From Patescibacteria group bacterium (GTDB lineage: Bacteria > Patescibacteriota > Patescibacteriia > Patescibacteriales > BM507), in NCBI GenBank assembly GCA_027858235.1, contig JAQIDC010000038.1:1-35150 (forward strand): a stretch of 35,150 nt of DNA, in the 5' to 3' direction. Numbering within the stretch: position 1 is the stretch's first letter; every line of letters begins with the position of its first letter. A model generated the notes under the pieces. It made no database searches, was not told the DNA's origin, and saw only the letters and a program-made list of their open reading frames with translations. Both the position numbers and the translations under genes were made by a program. Below, piece after piece: positions 24,566 to 31,094 of the stretch.

Positions 24566-24578
24566 GGCCATTTGTCAA
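24550..24578 (-). promoter_or_regulatory. Promoter of the mra/dcw operon
   Basis: Minus-strand TTGACA (24578-24573), 17-nt spacer, TATACT (24555-24550). The start is expected near 24543, which makes a leader of about 637 nt before the mraZ ATG. One MraZ box lies within the spacer and two just downstream of the start. Confidence 0.85.
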
Positions 24579-24616
24579 TCCACCTACCCCACCACCTAAT
24601 TAGCTAATAATAAACA

Positions 24617-24643
24617 AAAAATGTGCATTTTATGCACATTTTT
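24617..24643. terminator. Bidirectional terminator upstream of the mra promoter
   Basis: Perfect 12-bp stem AAAAATGTGCAT-TTT-ATGCACATTTTT. T-rich tracts follow on both strands. It isolates the mra promoter from minus-strand transcription that comes from the right. Confidence 0.8.
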
Positions 24644-24751
24644 GATGGTGGGGAATCCCCTATTTTTCAGTTTTTTTTATACCATTTTAATTTATCCACA
24701 ATCTTATTAACAGGATATTAACAAAACACTTAATACAGCCTAAACGCAAAT

Positions 24752-24795
24752 AAAAAAGACCTCCAATGTTTTTAATGACATCGTAGGTCTTTTTT
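24752..24795. terminator. Hairpin with terminator features, also a repeat
   Basis: Perfect 11-bp outer stem AAAAAAGACCT / AGGTCTTTTTT, with inner ATGT / ACAT. It carries the string TTTAATGACATC, which recurs at 25009-25020 near another hairpin, so it probably belongs to a repeat family too. Confidence 0.65.
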
Positions 24796-24797
24796 AA

Positions 24798-24912
24798 TTC
24801 CCCTCTTGTTTATCCCGAAGAAAGCGGGAAGAGGGGTGGCCGACAGGCCGAGGTGTGTTTCCCAAATTATTCCCCTCTCTGAGAGGGGTGGCAGCTTTGC
24901 TGACGGGGTGTG
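24798..24912. repeat. Structured dispersed repeat, copies D and E in tandem
   Basis: Copy D: CCCCTCTT / AAGAGGGG (24800-24807 and 24829-24836), second stem GGCC-GACA-GGCC (24838-24849), then GAGGTGTGTTT. Copy E: CCCCTCTC-T-GAGAGGGG (24872-24888), second stem CAGC-TTT-GCTG (24892-24902), then ACGGGGTGTGTT. Both face the same way as A and B. The stretch 24600-25177 holds no gene I can support. Confidence 0.85.
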
Positions 24913-24982
24913 TTGTTCGGAGTGTGTTATTTAAACTCTCACCAATCTTTCAGACAACTCTCATCGTTCCCTACACACTTTA

Positions 24983-25020
24983 CGGAGGTGTCGGATACCT
25001 CCGATTGCTTTAATGACATC
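24983..25020. repeat. Palindromic repeat with GGAGGT hairpin
   Basis: CGGAGGT-GTCGGAT-ACCTCCG (24983-25003), followed by the string TTTAATGACATC that is also in the hairpin at 24752-24795. Confidence 0.6.
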
Positions 25021-25034
25021 TGATATCTACATTA

Positions 25035-25086
25035 GAGATAAATAAAATAGGTATAGAGTTAATTCTATACCTATTTTATTTATCTC
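25035..25086. repeat. Perfect 23-bp AT-rich inverted repeat
   Basis: The arms 25035-25057 and 25064-25086 are exact reverse complements around the 6-nt loop GTTAAT. No run of T directly follows on either strand, although AATTTTCTCTTAT is next on the plus strand. It lies 91 bp beyond the stop codon of the minus-strand gene at 25178. Confidence 0.85.
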
Positions 25087-25177
25087 AATTTTCTCTTATA
25101 ATCACTGTTTAAAATGAAGATGTTGCTTATAAACCTAATGTAGTCTACTTTTTTTTGAAAGCTTAGCTACCAAAAAA

Positions 25178-25672
25178 TTAGTCTATATCCTTTTCGTATA
25201 GAACATCCCACTTATATATCTCATTTACTTCCCTGCCCTTAAAATCATCATCACCTATTCCTATTTTTTCCAAATCAACAGAATATTTTCTTCTCTTTAA
25301 TGTTTCACGAATTGGCTGTCCTTCTGGATCCAGTTCTTCACTAACTCTGTCTAGAGATCTTGTTAATATTTCTGCTTGAGTTGGGGTTAAATCCATTTTG
25401 ATAATTAAAAATCCACTTTTCTCAGCTGGGGAAAATTGTTTGGTTGATGAAGCGGTTAAAACAACATCACCTCTGTCATATCTTCCCTCACCTCTCGAAG
25501 CTTCAATTTGTACTAACAATTTATGAGTAACTTTTTCTCCAATCTTAGCGGCCTTTTTTAGGGTCATCCCGTCATCATAGGGGTCAACTGGTCCACTATT
25601 TCTCATAATAAAAAATAAACCTAGAAGTAAAAGTAAAATTACACCACCTATTATAATAATTTTGTTTTTCAT
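25178..25672 (-). CDS. Membrane-anchored hypothetical protein
   Basis: A 164-aa protein with one N-terminal transmembrane helix or uncleaved signal (residues about 4-22, IIIIGGVILLLLLGLFFIM), then a polar extracytoplasmic domain. There is no lipobox. Around residues 38-100 the sequence (KIGEKVTHKLLVQIEASRGE ... GFLIIKMDLTPTQAEILTRS) looks like a small alpha/beta fold. I do not recognise a family. It is flanked by repeat-rich non-coding DNA on both sides, so it is probably a single-gene unit. Codon use is like that of its neighbours. Confidence 0.7.
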   Translation of the reverse strand: MKNKIIIIGGVILLLLLGLFFIMRNSGPVDPYDDGMTLKKAAKIGEKVTHKLLVQIEASRGEGRYDRGDVVLTASSTKQFSPAEKSGFLIIKMDLTPTQAEILTRSLDRVSEELDPEGQPIRETLKRRKYSVDLEKIGIGDDDFKGREVNEIYKWDVLYEKDID

Positions 25673-25800
25673 AGTATTAATTCAAAGATTGAAGATTAAA
25701 AAATTCAATGAATTTATTTTATTATTTTATTATTTTTCTGCCCGCCCGCCTCTAGAATATTATATATTATCTTGATTTTATTATAAAATAATTTTACTAG

Positions 25801-25895
25801 CCTCTTTCGATGTAATTCTTTTATGGCGTTTCGGGCGGGGATTCCGGATCCCCATACGTCAAGCTACGGGGTAAACAAGCTGAGAATGACGATGT
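25801..25895. repeat. GC-rich palindromic repeat fragment
   Basis: Hairpin GGGGAT-TCCGG-ATCCCC (25837-25853), then CATACGTCAAGCTACGGGG and GAGAATGACG. It reads like the reverse of the GTCATTC-type palindromes in the mraZ leader. It lies between the tsaB stop and the gene at 25178. Confidence 0.55.
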
Positions 25896-25900
25896 TAATT

Positions 25901-26272
25901 TTATAACTTCTTTTTTCCAATTGTTATATTTGGTTCACTTGAATATTCTGGTTTTACCATTTCAATATTATCGATTCTTATACTTTTTCCATCGAGGGAA
26001 GAAACGGGAATGTCTAAACCATAAGCCAATGTATTCGCTGTAACTATTCCGATACGCAAAGCTGAAAATGAACCGCCACTGTTACCTACTTTTATTTTTT
26101 CTAAATCTTTTGATTTTTTATTAATTTTCTTTAATAATAAATCAATCTCCGGCAAAAGTCTCTCAGCTTGAGTAAAGCTTGCTTCAAAATCTTTTTTAGC
26201 TAATAATTTTCCATTAGAGAATAGTTCTATAAGAATATTCTGATTTTTACTTGTATCGATTATTAATTCCAT
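25901..26272 (-). CDS. tsaB: Short TsaB-like protein (tRNA t6A synthesis partner)
   Basis: A 123-aa ASKHA-fold protein. MELIIDTSKNQNILIELF is the first beta-hairpin, and VGNSGGSFSALRIGIVTANTLAYGLDIPV corresponds to the conserved 'GPGSFTGLRIG' helix region of TsaB/YeaZ. TsaB holds TsaD in the complex that makes N6-threonylcarbamoyladenosine in tRNA. Proteobacterial TsaB is about 230 residues; this one keeps only the N-terminal lobe. The start is set at the ATG at 26272: the in-frame codon seven positions upstream is TTG and its extra residues MWYNFNQ do not fit the family. tsaD and tsaE are not in the window. Confidence 0.75.
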   Translation of the reverse strand: MELIIDTSKNQNILIELFSNGKLLAKKDFEASFTQAERLLPEIDLLLKKINKKSKDLEKIKVGNSGGSFSALRIGIVTANTLAYGLDIPVSSLDGKSIRIDNIEMVKPEYSSEPNITIGKKKL

Positions 26273-26316
26273 TTGATTAAAATTATACCACAATAAGTAT
26301 TTTATTCAATTATATT

Positions 26317-26363
26317 ATGTATTAAAAATCGGAGGAGTTAAACTCCTCCGATTTTTAATACAT
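26317..26363 (-). terminator. Terminator after typA
   Basis: Perfect 23-bp stem around one A (26317-26339 and 26341-26363). The GC core is CGGAGGAGTT / AACTCCTCCG. On the minus strand ATTTTTAATAC follows the core. It lies 8 nt beyond the typA stop and is nearly symmetrical, so it may also act on the other strand. Confidence 0.85.
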
Positions 26364-26370
26364 TCGTATC

Positions 26371-28167
26371 TTAAACTATTTTTTTTCTTCCTGCCTTTGT
26401 TCTTTCAGACTCTGTTAACAGTTGTTTTCTCATTCTTATTCCTTTTGGAGTAATTTCTAAATATTCATCATCTTTCATGATGCCCATTCCTCGTTCTAAA
26501 CTCAACTCTGTTGGTGGTGTTAGTCTAATAGCTTCGTCAGCTCCTGAAGAACGCATATTTGTAAGTTGTTTTCCTTTAGTGGCATTCACGACTAGGTCGT
26601 TTCCTTTTGCAACATTACCGATTACCATGCCTTCATAAACCTCTGTAGTTGCGGGAATATACAAGACTCCTCTATCTTGTAAATTGTATAATGAGAAGCC
26701 AAGAGTTTTTCCTTTAACTAATGAGATCATTGATCCAAGCTCATGTTTTTCGATTACACCAACATATGGTTTAAACCCAATAACCCTAGCGCTCAAAATC
26801 CCCTCACCTCTAGTATCGACAACGAATTCATTTCTATACCCCAGTAGCCCTCTGGTCGGAATTTCAAATACCAACCGTACATGGTTTTGTTCTGGCTTCA
26901 TTTCTGTCATGTTCCCTTTTCTCTTTGAAAGTTTTTCAATAACTGTTCCCGACATTGATTCAGGAACATCTATAGTTAACTCTTCAAAAGGTTCTAATTT
27001 TTGACCATCTTCTTCTTTGATAATTACTCTTGGCTGAGATATTTGTAATTCGTAGCCTTCTCTTCTCATGTTTTCAAGTAAAATTGCAATATGCATCTCT
27101 CCTCTTCCGAAAACTTTATAGTGGTCAGTACTTGAGAAGTCGATCTTCAAACCTACATTTACTTCCAATTCTTTTTGCAATCTTTCTTTCAACTGACTGT
27201 TTGTTACAAATTTACCTTCTTTTCCAGCGAATGGTGAACTATTTACCATGAAACTAAGTGAAATAGTTGGCTCATCAATATGTATGGCTGGTAATGCTTT
27301 TTGTTTTTCATCAACACAAATAGTTTCTCCGATATATATATTTGGGAGGCCTGCTGTAATTATAATATCTCCAGATTTTGCTTCATCAACTTCTTTCCTT
27401 TCAATTCCATAAAAAGCAAAAAGTTTCGTTATCTTACCTTTTCTGACGTTTCCTTCTTCGTTGGTTATAATAACGTTTTGCCCTTTCCTTATAGTCCCTT
27501 GATAAACTCTGCTAATAGCTAGTCTTCCTAAAAAATTATCATAAGCAAGATTAAAAGGTTGAACTAATAATTCTTTTTCAGCCTCATCCTCATTTGATGC
27601 CACTGGGACTTCAGCTAAAATAGCATCAAGGATTGGCATTAAATCAGATGATTCATCTTCCATCTTGTGTTTAGCAATTCCTTGCTTGGCGATAGCGTAA
27701 AGAGTTGTAAACTCAAGTTGCTCTTCAGTTGCTCCCAAGTCAAAAAATAGTTCAAAAACCTTATCCAAAACATACTCAACTCGAGCGGCTGGTTTGTCTA
27801 TTTTATTTATTATTACGATTGGTTTCAATCCTAGTTCTAAAGATTTTTTCAAAACAAATTTAGTCTGAGGCATTGGACCTTCTTGAGCATCAACAACCAA
27901 AAGAACTGAATCAATTGATCTCAAAACACGTTCAACTTCAGAACCAAAATCAGCATGACCTGGAGTGTCAACTATGTTAATCTTTGTATCTTTATAGATA
28001 ACAGATGTATTTTTTGAATAAATTGTGATTCCCCTCTCAAGTTCAAGAGTATTCGAGTCCATGCTAACGTCTTCGTTAGACATTCCAGTTTGTCTCATAA
28101 GCCCGTCGGTTAACGTGGTTTTTCCATGATCAACGTGAGCGATAATGGCAACATTTCTAATTTCCAT
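26371..28167 (-). CDS. typA: Ribosome-associated GTPase TypA/BipA
   Basis: A 598-aa translational GTPase related to EF-G and LepA, linked to stress and 50S assembly. G1 is AHVDHGKTTL (residues 10-19), switch I has ELERGITIYSKNT, G3 is DTPGHADF, and G4 is INKIDKPAARVEYV. The order of domains after the G domain is that of BipA: domain II, then the EF-G III-like and V-like domains (GRGEMHIAILLENMRREGYE; TRGLLGYRNEF). The unique C-terminal domain ends in LTESERTKAGRKKIV. Length is normal. Single-gene unit with its own terminator. Confidence 0.98.
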   Translation of the reverse strand: MEIRNVAIIAHVDHGKTTLTDGLMRQTGMSNEDVSMDSNTLELERGITIYSKNTSVIYKDTKINIVDTPGHADFGSEVERVLRSIDSVLLVVDAQEGPMPQTKFVLKKSLELGLKPIVIINKIDKPAARVEYVLDKVFELFFDLGATEEQLEFTTLYAIAKQGIAKHKMEDESSDLMPILDAILAEVPVASNEDEAEKELLVQPFNLAYDNFLGRLAISRVYQGTIRKGQNVIITNEEGNVRKGKITKLFAFYGIERKEVDEAKSGDIIITAGLPNIYIGETICVDEKQKALPAIHIDEPTISLSFMVNSSPFAGKEGKFVTNSQLKERLQKELEVNVGLKIDFSSTDHYKVFGRGEMHIAILLENMRREGYELQISQPRVIIKEEDGQKLEPFEELTIDVPESMSGTVIEKLSKRKGNMTEMKPEQNHVRLVFEIPTRGLLGYRNEFVVDTRGEGILSARVIGFKPYVGVIEKHELGSMISLVKGKTLGFSLYNLQDRGVLYIPATTEVYEGMVIGNVAKGNDLVVNATKGKQLTNMRSSGADEAIRLTPPTELSLERGMGIMKDDEYLEITPKGIRMRKQLLTESERTKAGRKKIV

Positions 28168-28335
28168 ATAATTTCAGGGATTTTTCCCAATAATAAAATC
28201 CTGCAGCAAAGCAGAATTCTTCTGATTAATAACTCTCCTAATAATAGTAAAAAAGGTGAAAAATGTCAAGAGACATCATCACGTAGCACACAACATATAA
28301 CATAAAACATAAATTAATGAATTTTCCATATAACC

Positions 28336-28371
28336 ACAAAAAAAAACTAGACTCCCACCGAGAGTCTAGTT
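28336..28371 (-). terminator. Terminator after the FKBP gene
   Basis: 10-bp stem AACTAGACTC / GAGTCTAGTT (28345-28354 and 28362-28371) with a 7-nt loop. A run of nine T follows on the minus strand. It starts 37 nt beyond the FKBP stop codon. Confidence 0.85.
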
Positions 28372-28407
28372 CATATGGTATCCATTTTCCATGTTACATG
28401 CTATGTG

Positions 28408-28734
28408 TTATGCGATTTTGAGTAATTCAACTTCAAAAATCAAATTAGCATTCGGAGGAATAACTCCACCAGCACCATTGGCACCATAGCCTAGCTCTGC
28501 AGGTATTTCCATTTTTTTCTTTTCTCCAACTTTCATTCCGACCATCCCCTGTTCCCATCCTTGAATAACTTGTCCAACTCCGACAGTAAAGGTAAAAGGT
28601 TGGCCCCTATCAACGCTTGAGTCAAATTTTTCACCGTTTTCTAGTGTCCCGGTGTAGTGAACAGTCAAAACATCGCCTGCCTTTGAAACTGCATCACCTG
28701 TTCCTTCTTTTAGTATTGTTGTTTTTAATTCCAT
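28408..28734 (-). CDS. FKBP-type peptidyl-prolyl isomerase
   Basis: A 108-aa single-domain FKBP without signal peptide, so cytoplasmic. It contains all landmarks of the fold: [20 protein letters not shown], the [10 protein letters not shown] strand, [20 protein letters not shown] with the active-site Trp, and [20 protein letters not shown] before the last strand FEVELLKI. It catalyses cis-trans isomerisation of X-Pro bonds. Size and sequence are close to FKBP12. Monocistronic, with a strong terminator downstream. Confidence 0.97.
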   Translation of the reverse strand: MELKTTILKEGTGDAVSKAGDVLTVHYTGTLENGEKFDSSVDRGQPFTFTVGVGQVIQGWEQGMVGMKVGEKKKMEIPAELGYGANGAGGVIPPNANLIFEVELLKIA

Positions 28735-28842
28735 AATTTTCTACAAATTACGAATATTTACGAATATACGAATGAGAATGGGAAAAATCTAAATCATTTT
28801 CTTAAATATTTGTATATTTGTACTGATTTGTAATTCGTTATA

Positions 28843-29193
28843 TTATAATTTTTTAAATTTTACATTAAATATTGGTTCGTATTTATTTTCATATTCATCA
28901 CTTATTTCTATCATCTCCCCTTTCGTTAATTGATTGAGAGCTAGATCACTCATCATCATATTATCACTTTCAATATCAATTTTCAAATTTTCAAGTTTAT
29001 CAAATTCAGATGAAAAGTCCATTTGAATTACATTCTCTATTTCTTTTTTCTTATCCCTGAGTGTTTTTATTTTCTCTACTATTTCACCGTACTGTTGAGA
29101 AGTATCGAGGGCATCTTTATACATTTTTCTAATATCTGCTTGTTTCTTTTTACTTACTTGAATCTTGTTAAAAAAATCTTGAATTTTTGACAT
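28843..29193 (-). CDS. Hypothetical coiled-coil protein
   Basis: A 116-aa, highly charged, mostly helical protein. Heptad-like spacing of hydrophobic residues runs through about residues 20-75 (MYKDALDTSQQYGEIVEKIK, LRDKKKEIENVI), which suggests a coiled coil or helical hairpin. The C-terminal part (MIEISDEYENKYEPIFNVKF) looks beta-like. No signal or membrane segment. No family recognised. It stands alone between the YceI and FKBP genes. Confidence 0.65.
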   Translation of the reverse strand: MSKIQDFFNKIQVSKKKQADIRKMYKDALDTSQQYGEIVEKIKTLRDKKKEIENVIQMDFSSEFDKLENLKIDIESDNMMMSDLALNQLTKGEMIEISDEYENKYEPIFNVKFKKL

Positions 29194-29231
29194 AGTTTAG
29201 ATTATTAATAAATATAAAACGAGAAAGTTTT

Positions 29232-29289
29232 TTTGATGCTTAGGAATTATATTCCTAAATCAAAATAAATCGAACGCAAATCAGCGTTC
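29232..29289. terminator. Two candidate terminator hairpins after the YceI gene
   Basis: 29232-29264: TTTGAT-GC-TTAGGAAT-TAT-ATTCCTAA-ATCAAA, 14 pairs with a two-base bulge. 29272-29289: GAACGC-AAATCA-GCGTTC, followed on the minus strand by GATTTATTTT. They lie between the yceI-like stop and the next ATG. Confidence 0.5.
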
Positions 29290-29356
29290 ATTTATTTATT
29301 ATATATAATTTATAATGATTGGGCAAGAAACTTAAAATAATATCTCATGAACGAAA

Positions 29357-30046
29357 TTAAATAGTCTCAGCAACAATCCTTAAATCAAATCCGATCATAT
29401 CGTCAATCACATTATCCCCAAGCTCTTTAAAAAAGTTTCCTGAACCATAAATAATTTCCCATTTAGTTCTATCGATTGAAAAACTTGCCTCAGCGTTTAT
29501 CATGTCTTCATTCTTGTCTAACTTTACCTGAGTATCGATTTCATTCGTTAAGCCTTTTATTGTGAGGTCACCAGTTATTTGGTAATTATATTCATCATCT
29601 TCAATTTCTTCAATATCCTTGATTACAAACTTTGCTTCTGGATATTTTTCAACATCAAAAAAATCTTCTGACTTTATATGAGTTTCGAGAGAGTTTCTAC
29701 TTTTTTCTCCTGGAATATCAAGGTCTTTCAGCGACTTCATATCAATCGTAATATTTCCACCAATAAATTCATCACCATCCATTAATATCCGACCTTCTTC
29801 AACATTAATAGTTCCGAAATGATCGCTAGTTCTGACTATAGTTTTTTGTGCACTCCATTTCACTACAGAGGCTGGAGCATTTACTTTGAAATTTGTACCC
29901 CCTTCTACAGGCTCCTCGTCTTGAAAGTCGATATCGTTATTTACTTGTTTGTTATCAGTAGTGGGTGCCTGAACATTTGTTTTTGTGCAAGCCGACAAAA
30001 GGAAAAATCCTAAAAAAAGAAATAGTCCCAAATAGATTTTTTTCAT
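29357..30046 (-). CDS. YceI-domain lipoprotein
   Basis: A 229-aa exported protein. The signal peptide ends in the lipobox LSAC with Cys20 as the lipidation site (KKIYLGLFLFLGFFLLSAC). A linker of about 30 acidic residues leads to a YceI-like lipocalin domain (about 50-229). It shows VKWSAQKTIVRTSDHFGTIN, GGNITIDMKSLKDLDI, FFDVEKYPEAKFVIKDI, ITGDLTIKGLTNEID and the closing RTKWEIIYGSGNF. YceI proteins bind isoprenoid-like amphiphiles in a closed barrel; the ligand here is unknown. Lipidation would tether it outside the cytoplasmic membrane. An extended -10, TGATATATT (30086-30078), lies about 32 nt upstream of its ATG. Confidence 0.92.
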   Translation of the reverse strand: MKKIYLGLFLFLGFFLLSACTKTNVQAPTTDNKQVNNDIDFQDEEPVEGGTNFKVNAPASVVKWSAQKTIVRTSDHFGTINVEEGRILMDGDEFIGGNITIDMKSLKDLDIPGEKSRNSLETHIKSEDFFDVEKYPEAKFVIKDIEEIEDDEYNYQITGDLTIKGLTNEIDTQVKLDKNEDMINAEASFSIDRTKWEIIYGSGNFFKELGDNVIDDMIGFDLRIVAETI

Positions 30047-30109
30047 ATTATTGTTTTACATATTCTTATTTATAAAGAATATATCATTAATATTAATTCT
30101 AAATTAAAA

Positions 30110-30129
30110 AGCATGGAAAAGACCATGCT
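30110..30129 (-). terminator. Terminator after the 52-aa ORF
   Basis: 7-bp stem AGCATGG / CCATGCT with loop AAAAGA, followed on the minus strand by TTTTTAATTTAG. It begins 8 nt after the stop codon of the 52-aa ORF. Confidence 0.8.
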
Positions 30130-30136
30130 GATTTAA

Positions 30137-30295
30137 CTATTTTCCCTTATTTAACATTTGAAATAACTCTTGCTCGATTTCCTTATCAAGTGCCCCCTCC
30201 TCTGAAGCTAAAATCAAAAATTCTTTTAGTCTTGGTGGAAATAGCTTAGTTTTTTCTAGGGCGTCTATCAAGACTAATTTTTCTCCTTGATTCAT
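30137..30295 (-). CDS. Small 52-aa helical protein
   Basis: ATG (30295-30293) to TAG (30139-30137), 52 residues, beginning MNQGEKLVLIDALEKTKLFP and containing RLKEFLILASEEGALDKEIE. Composition, amphipathic helices and lack of rare codons are protein-like. A good terminator starts 8 nt after its stop, and the preceding response regulator gene has its own terminator 26 nt upstream of the start. No membrane span and no family recognised. It resembles small helical partner proteins in outline only. Being below usual gene-calling size, it is easily missed. Confidence 0.65.
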   Translation of the reverse strand: MNQGEKLVLIDALEKTKLFPPRLKEFLILASEEGALDKEIEQELFQMLNKGK

Positions 30296-30318
30296 TTTTT
30301 GATAATTATTTATTAATA

Positions 30319-30338
30319 TAAAAATCAGCTTATGCTGA
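30319..30338 (-). terminator. Terminator after the response regulator
   Basis: Stem TCAGC-TTAT-GCTGA (30325-30338), followed on the minus strand by TTTTTATA. It is 20 nt beyond the stop codon. Short stem, so possibly leaky into the 52-aa ORF. Confidence 0.6.
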
Positions 30339-30357
30339 CTAAGTTTTAAAATAAATT

Positions 30358-30738
30358 TTATTGATAAATTTTTATTTTTTCAATTACATCATCTGCAGTT
30401 ATGTTTGATTTTATCATATAGTCATCGGCACCTGAAACCATTGCTTTTTTTATATCATCATCATCTCCCAGATTAGATAACATTATAACGGGGATAGCGG
30501 CAATTTCAGCATCGTCATTATGGCGAACTTGTTTTAACACCTCATAACCATCAATGCCTGGCATCATAATATCAAGTAAAATAACATTTGGTCTGAATGT
30601 CGGTATTTTTTCTAAAGCCGTCTCACCATCTTGGGCTTGTTCTACCACAAAACCCTCTTTAGAAAGTTTCTTCGCTAAAAGAATCCGCAATGTTGCATAA
30701 TCCTCAACTATTAAAATTTTATTTTTAACATCTGACAT
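30358..30738 (-). CDS. Single-domain response regulator (CheY-like receiver)
   Basis: A 126-aa protein consisting of a receiver domain only. The acidic pocket is Glu12/Asp13 (ILIVEDYATL), the phosphoacceptor is Asp56 (VILLDIMMPG), the switch Ser is Ser88 (VIMLSNLG), and the conserved Lys is Lys110 (DDYMIKSNI). All residues needed for phosphorylation are present. No output domain, and no histidine kinase in the window, so the partner is unknown. In CPR and other bacteria such stand-alone receivers often accompany pilus or motility systems, but here the pilus genes are 20 kb away. Confidence 0.95.
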   Translation of the reverse strand: MSDVKNKILIVEDYATLRILLAKKLSKEGFVVEQAQDGETALEKIPTFRPNVILLDIMMPGIDGYEVLKQVRHNDDAEIAAIPVIMLSNLGDDDDIKKAMVSGADDYMIKSNITADDVIEKIKIYQ

Positions 30739-30745
30739 TTATATA

Positions 30746-30754
30746 ATAGTATCA
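30746..30754 (-). promoter_or_regulatory. Response regulator promoter, possibly leaderless
   Basis: Extended -10 TGATACTAT on the minus strand, hexamer 30751-30746. The ATG at 30738 starts 8 nt further, about where transcription should begin. Same geometry as for corA. Confidence 0.5.
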
Positions 30755-30765
30755 CATTGGAATAA

Positions 30766-30803
30766 ATAAAAAAAGCCCCTCCGAAAAGGGTCCTTGAGAG
30801 GAG
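30766..30803 (-). terminator. Terminator after the 82-aa gene
   Basis: On the minus strand, an imperfect hairpin with AAG / CTT and CCC / GGG pairs is followed by seven T and ATTTATT. It lies between the 82-aa gene stop (30813) and the response regulator promoter. Confidence 0.6.
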
Positions 30804-30812
30804 TCTTAAATA

Positions 30813-31061
30813 TTAATCTCGATGATCTTTAACACTTGCCCCCCCCTTTTTTTTAAAAACAACTTCTTTTTCAATGGACTCTATTTTATCGATATGGTGA
30901 AGTGTTTTTATTTGATCAATAGTATCTTCTTTATCTTTTCCGGCACGAAAGAAGACAATAATTTCATAATTCTCCTCTTTTGATAAAAGATAATCCCGAT
31001 AGCCCATAAACAAGTTAGCTGATTCAATATTATCCTCATTAATAATAACAAATTTTTTCAT
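30813..31061 (-). CDS. Hypothetical 82-aa protein with a strong Shine-Dalgarno
   Basis: An 82-residue, charged alpha/beta-looking protein (MKKFVIINEDNIESANLFMG at the N-terminus, then YEIIVFFRAGKDKEDTIDQI) with a Lys-rich end. No signal or membrane segment and no family recognised. AAGGAG (31073-31068) lies 6 nt before the ATG and fixes the start. This is the only canonical ribosome binding site I find among the genes of the window. The gap to the upstream glycosyltransferase is 33 nt, so it is probably co-transcribed with it, and a terminator follows. Confidence 0.7.
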   Translation of the reverse strand: MKKFVIINEDNIESANLFMGYRDYLLSKEENYEIIVFFRAGKDKEDTIDQIKTLHHIDKIESIEKEVVFKKKGGASVKDHRD

Positions 31062-31094
31062 TTCACTCTCCTTCCAAAAGTTTAGAAAAACAGA

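Noticed and set aside
24692-24700. TTATCCACA, a perfect DnaA box
   Set aside because: A single box with no others nearby, no dnaA/dnaN gene and no clear AT-rich unwinding element. Not enough for an origin.
21944-24912. CRISPR array
   Set aside because: The repeats are palindromic and dispersed, irregularly spaced and in both orientations, with no uniform spacers and no cas genes.
24600-25177. A tRNA or riboswitch in the long intergenic region
   Set aside because: Looked for T-loop GTTCGA motifs and cloverleaf arms and for known riboswitch cores; only the palindromic repeats and terminators listed were found.
26270-26293. Upstream TTG start of TsaB (26293)
   Set aside because: The ATG at 26272 gives the family's usual first strand; the additional residues do not fit.
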